Positions 9,364 to 17,839 of a DNA stretch of 64,000 bases are shown piece after piece. The stretch comes from Lysobacterales bacterium (lineage in GTDB: Bacteria > Pseudomonadota > Gammaproteobacteria > Xanthomonadales > Ahniellaceae). How positions within the stretch are numbered: position 1 is the first letter of the stretch; the number at the start of each line of letters is the position of its first letter. The position numbers and the translations under genes were made by a program. The stretch covers positions 1,594,501-1,658,500 of the forward strand of contig JADKHK010000013.1 of NCBI GenBank assembly GCA_016721845.1. The letters are read 5' to 3'. The notes below the pieces were generated by a model. The model did not search any database and had not been told where the DNA came from. It was given only the letters and a program-made list of their open reading frames with translations.

Positions 9364-10764
9364 TCAGACATTGAGCAGCAGGAACTCGCGTTCCCACGAG
9401 CTGATGACGCGGAAGAAGGTCTCGTATTCCTTCTGCTTCACCGAGATGTAGGCGTTCACGAAGCGCTTGCCGAGCAGGCCTTCAAGCTCCTCGCAGTCAC
9501 GCAATTGCGACAATGCGGCTTCGAGCGAGCGCGGCAGTTCGTAGCCAAAACTTTGCGCACTGCCGGTCAAGGGTTCGGTCGGCAAGAGTTTTTCCTTGAT
9601 GCCGAGCCAACCGCAGGCCAGGGTCGCGGCGATGGCGAGATACGGGTTCGCGTCCGACCCGGCGAAACGGCTTTCGACGCGGGTGTTCTCCGGCGTGTCC
9701 ATCGGCACGCGCAAACCGCAGGTGCGGTTGTCGTAGCCCCATTGCACATTGATCGGCGCGACCTGACCGAGCGCCAGGCGGCGATAGGAGTTCACGTTCG
9801 GACCGAAGAATGCCATCGCCATCGGCACGTACTTCTGCAACCCGCCGAGATAATGCATGAACAGTTCGCTGTGCTTGCCGATCTTGCCGCCGGCGAACAC
9901 GTTCTTGCCGGTCTTCGCATCGATCATCGACTGATGGATGTGCATCGAACTGCCCGGCTCGTTCTCCATCGGTTTCGCAAGAAAAGTCGCATAGATGCCA
10001 TGGCGCAACGCGCATTCGCGCATGGTGCGCTTGAACAGGAAGACCTGATCGGCGCGCGACATCGGATCGGCATGCTGGAAGTTCACTTCGAGCTGGGCCG
10101 CGCCGGATTCGTGGATCAGCGTGTCGACGTCCAGCTCCATGGCCTCGGCGTAGTCGTACATGTCGTCGAGGATCGGATCGAACTCGTTCACTGCGTCGAT
10201 CGAATACGACTGCCGCGCGGTTTCCGGACGACCGGAACGCCCGGCCGGCGGCGCCAGCGGGAAGTCCGGGTCGGTGTTCTTCTGCACCAGGAAGAACTCG
10301 AGCTCGGGCGCGATCACCGGCTGGATGCCGAGTCCCTCGTACAGCGACAACACCCGCCGCAGCACGTTGCGCGGCGCCAGTTCATGCGGGCGGCCATCCT
10401 TGGTGTAGCAATCGTGGATGACCTGGGCGGTCGGCGCGCTCGCCCACGGCACCATGCGCACGGTGTCGGCGTCGGGTCGCAGCACCATGTCCGAGTCGGA
10501 CGGGCTCACGAGATCATCGTAGTTGTCGGGATAGTCGCCGGTGACCGTGGTCGCGAAGATGCCTTCGGGCAGGCGCGTGCCGTAGTCATGCGAGAACTTC
10601 GCGGCGGGGATGATCTTGCCGCGGGCGTTGCCGGTGATGTCCGGCACCAGGCACTCGACTTCGGTGATGCGGCGGTCTTTCAACCAGCGCTTGAGCGAGC
10701 TTTCGCTCTTCTCTGCCTCGGCGGCCTTGCTGGCCTGTTTTGCTTCGGATCGTTTCTTCGCCAT
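9364..10764 (-). CDS. puuA: Gamma-glutamylputrescine synthetase (glutamine synthetase family)
   Basis: A 466-residue glutamine-synthetase-fold enzyme. It should ligate glutamate to putrescine with ATP, the first step of the Puu pathway. Typical motifs are present: PELEFFL, AQLEVNF, SSMHIHQS, NSYRR, DNRTCGLRVP and SDANPYLA. There is a charged N-terminal extension (AKKRSEAKQASKAAEAEKSE) before the beta-grasp domain. It lies four bases after puuD and thirteen before spuC. A second, divergent homologue starts at 11684; which one handles putrescine and which another amine cannot be told from sequence. Confidence 0.9.
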   Translation of the reverse strand: MAKKRSEAKQASKAAEAEKSESSLKRWLKDRRITEVECLVPDITGNARGKIIPAAKFSHDYGTRLPEGIFATTVTGDYPDNYDDLVSPSDSDMVLRPDADTVRMVPWASAPTAQVIHDCYTKDGRPHELAPRNVLRRVLSLYEGLGIQPVIAPELEFFLVQKNTDPDFPLAPPAGRSGRPETARQSYSIDAVNEFDPILDDMYDYAEAMELDVDTLIHESGAAQLEVNFQHADPMSRADQVFLFKRTMRECALRHGIYATFLAKPMENEPGSSMHIHQSMIDAKTGKNVFAGGKIGKHSELFMHYLGGLQKYVPMAMAFFGPNVNSYRRLALGQVAPINVQWGYDNRTCGLRVPMDTPENTRVESRFAGSDANPYLAIAATLACGWLGIKEKLLPTEPLTGSAQSFGYELPRSLEAALSQLRDCEELEGLLGKRFVNAYISVKQKEYETFFRVISSWEREFLLLNV

Positions 10765-10768
10765 GGGA

Positions 10769-11524
10769 TCAGTTCCGTCTAGCGGCGCGTTCGCGGCAAG
10801 CGCTCGCGAAGGCCTGGAAAATGCCCAGATAGAACGGATTCTCGCGAACCTTCCATTCCGGGTGCCATTGCACGGCCAGCAGGAATGGATCGGGTGCATC
10901 GAGCCGGATCGCCTCGATCAAGCCGTCACGCGCGCGTGCTTCGACCACGCATCCGGGCGCGAGCTTGTCGATGCCCTGCCCGTGCAGCGAATTGACCTTC
11001 TCGACCTCACGCCCGGCAATGCGATGCAGCAGGCCACCCGGCACCAGATCGATCGCGTGCGCCGGCCCGTATTGCACGTCGAGCGGTGCATCCTTGTCTT
11101 CACGGTGATCATGGAAGCCCGCCGTCTCGTGCACCTTCTGGTGCAAGGTGCCGCCGAGCGCAACATTCACCTCCTGCAGCCCGCGGCAGACCGCGAGCAC
11201 GGGAATCTTGATCTCGATCGCGAGTGGAACGATGCGCAGCGTGGTCGCATCGCGCACCGGATCATGCAGGTTGCCTTCCCAACTCGGTTCTTCGCTGTAG
11301 TGGTGCGGCTCGATGTTGCTGTAGGCGCCAGTCAGCAGCAGGCCATCGAGTTCGGACAAGACCGTGTGCAGGTCCAGCGCAGGTTCCAGCGACGGAATCA
11401 GCAGCGGCAGACACTGCGCGCCATCGACGACGGCGCGAATGTATTTCTCGCCAACCGTCTGGGTCGGATGATGGCCGATCATCCGGCGGTCGGAAGGCAG
11501 GCCGACGAGTGGACGCGTACGCAT
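10769..11524 (-). CDS. puuD: Gamma-glutamyl-GABA hydrolase (class I glutamine amidotransferase-like)
   Basis: A 251-residue enzyme that should cleave gamma-glutamyl-GABA to glutamate and GABA. The nucleophile Cys 113 sits in AVCRGLQE, and the His 221/Glu 223 pair in WHPEW completes the triad. It is the first gene of the minus-strand polyamine operon. I chose the ATG at 11524 because the residues upstream of it do not resemble the family; an open frame extends to 11581. A TAGGGT -10-like box lies about 25 bases upstream of this start on the minus strand. Confidence 0.9.
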   Translation of the reverse strand: MRTRPLVGLPSDRRMIGHHPTQTVGEKYIRAVVDGAQCLPLLIPSLEPALDLHTVLSELDGLLLTGAYSNIEPHHYSEEPSWEGNLHDPVRDATTLRIVPLAIEIKIPVLAVCRGLQEVNVALGGTLHQKVHETAGFHDHREDKDAPLDVQYGPAHAIDLVPGGLLHRIAGREVEKVNSLHGQGIDKLAPGCVVEARARDGLIEAIRLDAPDPFLLAVQWHPEWKVRENPFYLGIFQAFASACRERAARRN

Positions 11525-11573
11525 GCTGGGCCTTGCGTGGGGATGGCGAACCCTAGCCGCGCCGTTCGACTTT

Positions 11574-11621
11574 TTCAACATCAGGGCGGAAATTGGCCGC
11601 CGCCGGCCATTTCATGTTGAG
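11574..11621. promoter_or_regulatory. Inverted ATGTTGA half-sites, candidate PuuR operator
   Basis: TTCAACAT at 11574-11581 and ATGTTGAG at 11614-11621 form an inverted pair between the divergent puuD and second puuA genes. The same half-site occurs as an inverted pair upstream of puuR (21966-21999). From memory, the E. coli PuuR box ends in TGAACA, which is compatible. Assignment to PuuR is inference. Confidence 0.5.
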
Positions 11622-11626
11622 TATTT

Positions 11627-11655
11627 TTTACGGACGCGACATTTCCCGCTAGCAT
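11627..11655 (+). promoter_or_regulatory. Sigma-70-like promoter for the puuA2-puuB operon
   Basis: TTTACG (11627-11632), a 17-base spacer and TAGCAT (11650-11655) match the -35/-10 spacing of a housekeeping promoter. The predicted start is near 11662, about 20 bases before the ATG at 11684. The box sits immediately beside the ATGTTGAG half-site, so a bound repressor would block polymerase. Confidence 0.5.
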
Positions 11656-11683
11656 CCAGCGACCTCCACGGCCGGTGCGGCGC

Positions 11684-13051
11684 ATGAAACCGAACGAAAT
11701 GACCGACGAAGACGATGCCACCCTCGACCTCATCGTCGGCTGCGAACAGATCGACCTGATCCTGCCCGACATGAACGGCCTGCTGCGCGGCAAGCGCGTG
11801 ACCCGGGACGCGCTCGACAAGGTTTATCAGAACGGCGTGTGCCTGCCGATGTCGCTGATCGGTACCGACGTGACCGGCAATACCGTCGAGGAAACCGGTC
11901 TCGGCTACGACATCGGCGACGAAGACCGCATCTGCCGACCGATCCCCGGCACGCTGCGCCCGATCCCCTGGCAGGGCAAGCCGATGGCGCAATGCCTGAT
12001 CCAGATGGAGGACGGCCAAGGGGGATTGTTCGAAGCGAATCCGCGTGAAGTGCTGAAGCGCGTCGTGGACCGCTACAAGGCCAGAGGATTGACGCCGGTC
12101 GTCGCCGTCGAACTGGAGTTCTACCTGCTGGATGCCGAACTGACGATCGAGGGGCGTCCGCAGACCTCGATCAATCCCGCCACCGGGCGTCGCAACACCA
12201 CGACGCAGGTGTATTCGATGGAAGACCTGAATGACTATCAGGGCTTCACCGATGCCATCAATGATGCCTGCCGCAAGCAGCGCATTCCGGCCGACACCGC
12301 GGTCGCCGAATATGCGCCGGGCCAGTTCGAGATCAACCTGAAACATCGCAGCGACGCCGTGCAGGCCTGCGACGACGCGGTGATGCTCAAGCGCGCAATC
12401 AAGGCAGTCGCCTCGAAGCAGGGTTTGCTCGCCAGTTTCATGGCCAAGCCCTTTGCCGACCAGGCCGGCAGCGGCACGCATATCCACGTCAGCGTGCTCG
12501 ACAAGAACGGGCAGAACATCTTCGCTTGCACCCCGGACGCACCTGCGGAAACGCTCAAGCACGCGGTCGCCGGACTGCAGCGCACCTCGACCGACTGCAT
12601 GCTGATGTTCGCGCCGCATGCGAACAGCTATCGCCGCTTTGTACTGAACGCGTTCGTGCCGCTGAATGACTGCTGGGGCTTCAACAATCGCACAGTCGCG
12701 ATGCGCATTCCGCACAGCGACCCGGCCAACATCCGCATCGAACACCGCATCGCCGGTGCCGATGCGAATCCGTACCTGGTCACTGCCGCAGTGCTCGCCG
12801 GCATGCTCGACGGGCTGGAGAACGGTGGCGATCCCGGCCCGGCCATCGTCGGCAACGCCTACGAACAGACCGAGATGCGCGAGCTGTTCTGGCGCGACAC
12901 GCTGCGCGACTTCATGAACAGCGACTTCGTCGCGAGCACCTTCGGCGAGAAATTCCGGCATGTGTTCGGGCAACAAAAGCTGAAGGAACTGCGCAGCTTC
13001 CAGCGCGAAGTGACGACGCTGGAAATCGACTGGTACCTGCGACTGGTCTGA
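11684..13051 (+). CDS. puuA: Second gamma-glutamyl-polyamine synthetase (glutamine synthetase family)
   Basis: A glutamine-synthetase-like ligase of 455 residues from the ATG at 11684; GTG 11675 and ATG 11699 are alternatives and none has a clear ribosome site. Core motifs are present: VELEFYLLD, GQFEINL, GTHIHVS, NSYRR, NNRTVAMRIP and ADANPYLV. It is a paralogue of the puuA at 9364-10764 but clearly diverged, for example GTHIHVS against SSMHIHQS in the metal/substrate loop. It heads a two-gene operon with puuB, 13 bases downstream, which argues for polyamine use rather than ammonia assimilation. A different amine, such as spermidine or a monoamine, is possible. Confidence 0.88.
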   Translation: MKPNEMTDEDDATLDLIVGCEQIDLILPDMNGLLRGKRVTRDALDKVYQNGVCLPMSLIGTDVTGNTVEETGLGYDIGDEDRICRPIPGTLRPIPWQGKPMAQCLIQMEDGQGGLFEANPREVLKRVVDRYKARGLTPVVAVELEFYLLDAELTIEGRPQTSINPATGRRNTTTQVYSMEDLNDYQGFTDAINDACRKQRIPADTAVAEYAPGQFEINLKHRSDAVQACDDAVMLKRAIKAVASKQGLLASFMAKPFADQAGSGTHIHVSVLDKNGQNIFACTPDAPAETLKHAVAGLQRTSTDCMLMFAPHANSYRRFVLNAFVPLNDCWGFNNRTVAMRIPHSDPANIRIEHRIAGADANPYLVTAAVLAGMLDGLENGGDPGPAIVGNAYEQTEMRELFWRDTLRDFMNSDFVASTFGEKFRHVFGQQKLKELRSFQREVTTLEIDWYLRLV

Positions 13052-13064
13052 GCGGAGCCGACCC

Positions 13065-14369
13065 ATGGGCACGATCCGCGACCGCGATGCCGCGCACGAC
13101 TCCTGGTACGCGACGACGTCCGCTCCCTGGCCATCGCAACCGCGCCTCCAGGGCCGCGAACGCGTCGACGTCGCCATCCTCGGCGGCGGCCTGACCGGGT
13201 TGTCGGCGGCGCTGGAACTGACCCAGCGTGGACTCAAGGTCGCGATCATCGAAGCGCATCGCGTCGGCTGGGGCGCGTCCGGTCGCAATGGCGGCCAGGT
13301 CATCTTCGGCTATGGCTGCGATCAGGCGAAGATCACCTCGCTCGTCAACATCGACGATTCGCGCAAGCTGTTCGACTGGTCGGTCGAAGGCGTCGATCTG
13401 GTGCGCGAACGCATCGCCCGCTACGGCATTGACTGCGACTGGCGCGACGGCCATGCCCATGTCCCGATCAAGCCGCGCCAGGTCGCCGAACTGCGCGCCT
13501 GGCAGCAGGACCTGCGGGAGAACTTCGGCTACGCAACCGAGTGGTGGGATCGTGAGCGCCAGCGCGCGGAAATCGCCAGTGATCGCTATCTCGGCGCCCT
13601 GTTCGACCCGAAGTCCGGGCACCTGCATCCGCTGAACTACACGCTGGGCCTGGGGCGCGCTGCGCTGGCCGCAGGCGTGTGCATCTACGAACAGTCGCCA
13701 GTGATCGAACTGGTGCGCAGTGATGGCGCGACCTCGAAGCCACGCCTGCGCACCGCCGATGGCGAGCTCGAAGCCGACTTCGTCGTGCTCGCGGGCAATG
13801 CCTACGTGCACGGCCTCGCGTCCGAACTCGATGCGCGCGTGATGCCGGTCGGCACCTACATCGGCGCGACCGAGCCGATCGGCGCAGCGTGCATGCAGAC
13901 GCTGATCAAGAACGGCATCGCCGTCGCCGACATCAACTGGGCTCTCGACTATTTTCGTCCGAGCAGCGATCACCGCCTGCTGTTCGGGGGTCGCGCGAGT
14001 TATTCGACGCTGCAACCCTTGAACCTGCGCGCAACCATGATCCAGCGCATGACCCGTGTATTCCCGCAGCTCGCCGGCGTGAAGCTCGATCATGTCTGGG
14101 GCGGCTACGTCGATATCTCGCTGAATCGCGCCCCGCATTGGGGCCGGCTCACGTCGAACATCTACTTCGCGCAGGGCTTCAGCGGCCACGGCGTCGCGGC
14201 CACCGGTCTCGCCGGCCGCGTCATTGCCGAAGCCATCACTGCCCAGACCAGCCGCCTCGACCACTACGCCCGGATCCAGCACCACCCCTTTCCCGGTGGC
14301 CGCACCCTGCGCACGCCCCTGCTCGTCGCCGCGATGGCCTGGTACAAGCTGCGGGATGCGTTGTGGTGA
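13065..14369 (+). CDS. puuB: Gamma-glutamylputrescine oxidase (FAD, DAO family)
   Basis: A 434-residue FAD-dependent amine oxidase that should convert gamma-glutamylputrescine to gamma-glutamyl-aminobutanal, H2O2 and ammonia. The dinucleotide-binding motif AILGGGLTGLSAALEL begins near residue 37. The flavin-contacting stretch WGASGRNGGQV is at about 69-79, and the C-terminal FSGHGVAATGLAGRVIAEA closes the FAD site. It is cotranscribed with the second puuA; its product is the substrate of PuuC at 19703. Confidence 0.92.
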   Translation: MGTIRDRDAAHDSWYATTSAPWPSQPRLQGRERVDVAILGGGLTGLSAALELTQRGLKVAIIEAHRVGWGASGRNGGQVIFGYGCDQAKITSLVNIDDSRKLFDWSVEGVDLVRERIARYGIDCDWRDGHAHVPIKPRQVAELRAWQQDLRENFGYATEWWDRERQRAEIASDRYLGALFDPKSGHLHPLNYTLGLGRAALAAGVCIYEQSPVIELVRSDGATSKPRLRTADGELEADFVVLAGNAYVHGLASELDARVMPVGTYIGATEPIGAACMQTLIKNGIAVADINWALDYFRPSSDHRLLFGGRASYSTLQPLNLRATMIQRMTRVFPQLAGVKLDHVWGGYVDISLNRAPHWGRLTSNIYFAQGFSGHGVAATGLAGRVIAEAITAQTSRLDHYARIQHHPFPGGRTLRTPLLVAAMAWYKLRDALW

Positions 14370-14510
14370 ACCACGCCGATTCACCGCCCGGAAAATCGCG
14401 CCAGCGAGGGAAGACCTCCATCTGGATCCAGCCTCGGGTTCGCAGCAGCGATCCACGCCGACACCTTCATTGCCGATAGTGTTCGCACACCGGCCCTCGG
14501 AGTCGCTGAC

Positions 14511-15767
14511 ATGCAAAGACTGCACCGCACGATCGCCTTGGCACTGATCGCCGTCAGTCCGATGGCCCATGCGCAGCTCTACGGGACCTCGCCCTTCCAG
14601 AACGGTCCGGCGCCCGAGAATGGCAGTCTCTACGTCTTCGACCCGGACACGCTGACCTGGATCGATGGCCAGGAAGTCAGTTTGCCCGGATTCTTCATCA
14701 CCGGCATTACCGGGCTGACCGTGCATCCCACCCTCGCTCCGCCCAACGACGGCGACAACGGCAAGCTCTATGCCATCCTGAAAGTCAGTGCCGTGAGTGG
14801 CCGCGTCTTGGCCACGATCGACTTGGCGACAGGCGTTGCGACCCAGATCGGCAACCTGGGCGACACCTTCTCCTCGCTGTCATTCCGGGAAGACGGCCAA
14901 CTGTTTGGTGTCACCGACGATGGTGCGTCGATTCCGGAGTCCTTGTTTCTGATCGACAAGGATACCGCCGCCAAGACCATGGCCAGATCGCTCGGCGCAG
15001 GAGCGAGCGGCGACATCATCGCCTACAACCCGGTCGACGATTTCTTCTATCACTGGTCAGGCGACGGCACGGTGGTCTATGAGCGGATCATGTCCGAGGC
15101 GCCTTACTTGACCACCGATATTCCGGTTGTCCTCGCGACCAGTGGCGAGACGTTGGGCGCCGTCTGGGACCCATGCCAGTCCCGGACGATCGGGGCCGTC
15201 ACCCGGACAGGCTTCATCGGGTCGAACATCAATTCACGCTTCAACTTCTGGTTCGCCGACGGCACGGTCTCGCCGAGCGTCAGCTTCTCGCCTGACTACG
15301 TTCGCGGCGTGGCCTTGCTGGGTGGCTACAGCTGCGATGCCGATCTCGGCATCGGCATCGGCGCGACGGATCCGTCGCCCACCTCGGGCGATCCCGTCAC
15401 CATCGATATCGTCGTCGACAATGCCGGCGAAGCGCGCGCGATGTCGCCCACCATCCAGATCACGCTGCCGACCAGCATCACCGCCGCGACCACCAATGGC
15501 TGCCAGGAAGATCCGAATGGCCTGCCCACCTGCACTCCGAAGATCATGGTGCAGCGCTACGAGACAGGCGCCGCCCTCTACGTGCCCTTCCCGCTGAGCA
15601 ATCTCTGGAAAGGCCGTTCGGTGACCGTCCGTGTCACGGGCACTTATGACGGCAATGCCGGCGATGTGGTTGCGAGCACCACCTCGAACTCGAACGAGAC
15701 CCAGGCCGCAGACAATACGAATCGCTTCCGCCTCGGCGATCTGCTGCTGCGAGATTCGTTCGAATAG
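14511..15767 (+). CDS. Secreted protein with ...RDSFE tail
   Basis: A 418-residue exported protein with a Sec signal peptide (cleavage probably after MAHA, residue 21). Residues 25 to about 270 look like a beta-propeller-type repeat domain, with blocks such as GKLYAILKV and SLSFREDGQLFGVTDDG. Then comes a CARDB/DUF11-like Ig domain, residues about 275-400 (DLGIGIGATDPSPTSGDPVTI). The protein ends in GDLLLRDSFE, which resembles the end of its downstream neighbour. No enzymatic motif is seen. Its function is unknown; a surface or extracellular role is inferred. Confidence 0.8.
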   Translation: MQRLHRTIALALIAVSPMAHAQLYGTSPFQNGPAPENGSLYVFDPDTLTWIDGQEVSLPGFFITGITGLTVHPTLAPPNDGDNGKLYAILKVSAVSGRVLATIDLATGVATQIGNLGDTFSSLSFREDGQLFGVTDDGASIPESLFLIDKDTAAKTMARSLGAGASGDIIAYNPVDDFFYHWSGDGTVVYERIMSEAPYLTTDIPVVLATSGETLGAVWDPCQSRTIGAVTRTGFIGSNINSRFNFWFADGTVSPSVSFSPDYVRGVALLGGYSCDADLGIGIGATDPSPTSGDPVTIDIVVDNAGEARAMSPTIQITLPTSITAATTNGCQEDPNGLPTCTPKIMVQRYETGAALYVPFPLSNLWKGRSVTVRVTGTYDGNAGDVVASTTSNSNETQAADNTNRFRLGDLLLRDSFE

Positions 15768-15914
15768 AGCCAGCACAACATGCCTGCGCCCAGGGGTGCG
15801 ATCGGCGCCGAGCCCCCACGGTCGGGGCTGACACGATCCAGACACATGGCCATGTCCGGTTTCCGCGGTTTCTCCGTTCCTCCAATCGGGAAGCCACAGA
15901 TCGGAGACATCGCC

Positions 15915-17711
15915 ATGAACGCAGCAACTGGATCACGCCCTCGCCGCCACCTCGCCGTCGCCCTGATGGGGCTGGCCCTGGGGTGCGGCGCGGCCCAAGC
16001 CGCCCAGCACTGCGTCAGCACCGGCACGCAACTGGCCAACGCACTGAATTCCGCCGCCAGCAACAATCAGGACGACGAGATCCGCATCGTTGCGACCACG
16101 CTCTCCGGCACCTCCAACCCGGTCGGCAATCCACGCTGGGGATTCACGCCCGGCGCGAATGATCTCGACAAGAACCTGACCATCACCGGTGGCTGGAGCA
16201 GCGGCAACAACTGCAACAGCCAGATCTCGACCGATCCCAGTGATACCGTCCTGGACTCGAATTTCAGCGGTCGGGCGCTTCAGTTCCAGGTGCTGACCGG
16301 GCCGTTCGAAGGTGATGTCGTCCTCCGCAACTTCACGATTTCACGCGGGTCGTCATCCGTACAGAACTCGGGCACGAGCCTGGAATGGCGCGTCACCGGC
16401 TCGGCGGTGTCGTCGCTGCTCGCCGAGAACCTGCTCGTCATCGCGGCCGCCAGCTCGACCGCCTTCACCCAGCCCGTGCTGGTCGAACACAGCGGTTCGG
16501 GCAATGCCAAGCTGCGCAACATCATGGTCTTCGGAAACTCGACGCAAGGCACGGGCGGCATCTTCATTCGTGCCAGCGGCACGGCCTTCGCCATCCTCTC
16601 GAATGCGAGCATCTTCGACAACCATTGCGCGTGTGCAGCGGCGGGACTGGGTGCCGGCGGCATCGTGACGCTGGCCAACAACGCGGTCGCGGACAACACT
16701 TCCAGCGCCGCCAGCAGCTTCCAGTTCCGCTCGGACGCGCCCACCGGCCTCACACTGCGGAACAACCACTTCGGCACGAAGTCGATGGCCGGCAGCCCGA
16801 ATTCGGAAACCGGCACGACCACGGGTGACGCCCAGTGGACCCAGGTCGGATCGCTGATCATCCCGAACACCATTTCACCCTTGCGCGACAGCGGCATCAA
16901 CAATCCGACCGGGCAACTGTCGAGCACGGACTTCAAGGGCGATGCGCGCATCGTCAACACCACCGTCGATCGCGGCGCGGTCGAGGCCGAGGCGATCCCT
17001 CACATCGGGCCGACGATTTCCGCCGTGGCCCCCACGCCCGGCATCGGCCTGTTCATGCCCGACGGTCTGATCAACACCACGCATACCCGCAGCATCACGT
17101 TCGCGGCCACCGGTGGCACCGGCGCCGGCACCACCAGCCTGGTCTGCACCGACAACAACAACGCCGCGACGCTGTCGGCCTCGGCCAGCCAGACGATCGC
17201 CGTCGGCGATACCGTCGCGCCGATCGTGGTGACCATGACCTACACGCAAGCGGGCTACAACCTCGGCGTCTTCTGCACCGCGAACACCAATGGCAACACC
17301 TACAGCTTCGAATATGCGTTCTTCATGCCCAACGCGAGCCCGCTCGGCCCGCTGGTCCAGCCGGTGTCCCCGCAAGTGGGCAGCACCACCGTGTTGAACG
17401 GACAAACCGTCGGCCAACTGGCATCGGGCACCCTGACGTTCACCGCCCAGGGCGGCGCCGTCGGTGGCCAGGCCAGCCTGACCTGTGCGCCGCTCTCGGG
17501 TGTCATCGCGGTGACCGGCAACGACAGCCAGACGATCACGGCCGGCGGTACGGTTCTGCCGGTCGAAGTCAGCATGCAGGTGACCGGACAGGCACAGTCC
17601 GCGAGTGTGCGTTGCGTGGCCAGTCGCGTCGGTTCGGCACCGGTGAACATGGACTACCTGTTCACGTTGAACTCGCTGGATACGATCCTCGGCAACGGCT
17701 TCGAAGACTGA
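15915..17711 (+). CDS. Secreted choice-of-anchor-Q-like protein with ...GNGFED tail
   Basis: A 598-residue exported protein; the ATG at 15915 has GGAG upstream and opens a signal peptide ending ALGCGAAQAAQ. The N-terminal 370 residues look like a right-handed beta-helix. They end in the family's typical block (SPLRDSGINNPTGQ to TTVDRGAVEAE), as in choice-of-anchor Q proteins. Two Ig-like repeats of about 110 residues follow, each with a Cys pair and a SQTI...G-[DG]-T-V motif. The tail DTILGNGFED matches the preceding gene's tail in character. An upstream in-frame ATG at 15780 would bury the signal peptide and is rejected. Confidence 0.82.
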   Translation: MNAATGSRPRRHLAVALMGLALGCGAAQAAQHCVSTGTQLANALNSAASNNQDDEIRIVATTLSGTSNPVGNPRWGFTPGANDLDKNLTITGGWSSGNNCNSQISTDPSDTVLDSNFSGRALQFQVLTGPFEGDVVLRNFTISRGSSSVQNSGTSLEWRVTGSAVSSLLAENLLVIAAASSTAFTQPVLVEHSGSGNAKLRNIMVFGNSTQGTGGIFIRASGTAFAILSNASIFDNHCACAAAGLGAGGIVTLANNAVADNTSSAASSFQFRSDAPTGLTLRNNHFGTKSMAGSPNSETGTTTGDAQWTQVGSLIIPNTISPLRDSGINNPTGQLSSTDFKGDARIVNTTVDRGAVEAEAIPHIGPTISAVAPTPGIGLFMPDGLINTTHTRSITFAATGGTGAGTTSLVCTDNNNAATLSASASQTIAVGDTVAPIVVTMTYTQAGYNLGVFCTANTNGNTYSFEYAFFMPNASPLGPLVQPVSPQVGSTTVLNGQTVGQLASGTLTFTAQGGAVGGQASLTCAPLSGVIAVTGNDSQTITAGGTVLPVEVSMQVTGQAQSASVRCVASRVGSAPVNMDYLFTLNSLDTILGNGFED

Positions 17712-17730
17712 TCTCGCCCCATCGGTCCAC

Positions 17731-17756
17731 GCGGGCGGCTGCGAATCGCCGCCCGC
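17731..17756. terminator. Stem-loop after the secreted-protein gene
   Basis: A perfect 9-bp stem (GCGGGCGGC with GCCGCCCGC) with an 8-base loop begins 20 bases after the stop codon. There is no T-run on either side, so it may stabilise the mRNA 3' end or assist termination rather than act as a classical terminator. Confidence 0.4.
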
Positions 17757-17839
17757 AAATCGCCTGATCGGCGTCGTCTGCGCGCCATCGTCGCGCCTCG
17801 CGGGGCATCGACAGTCGACACCCCGCCAAGGAGTACACG

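Noticed and set aside
15813..15836. GC-rich inverted repeat (GCCCC/GGGGC) between the two secreted-protein genes as a terminator.
   Set aside because: The stem is only five pairs and no T-run follows.
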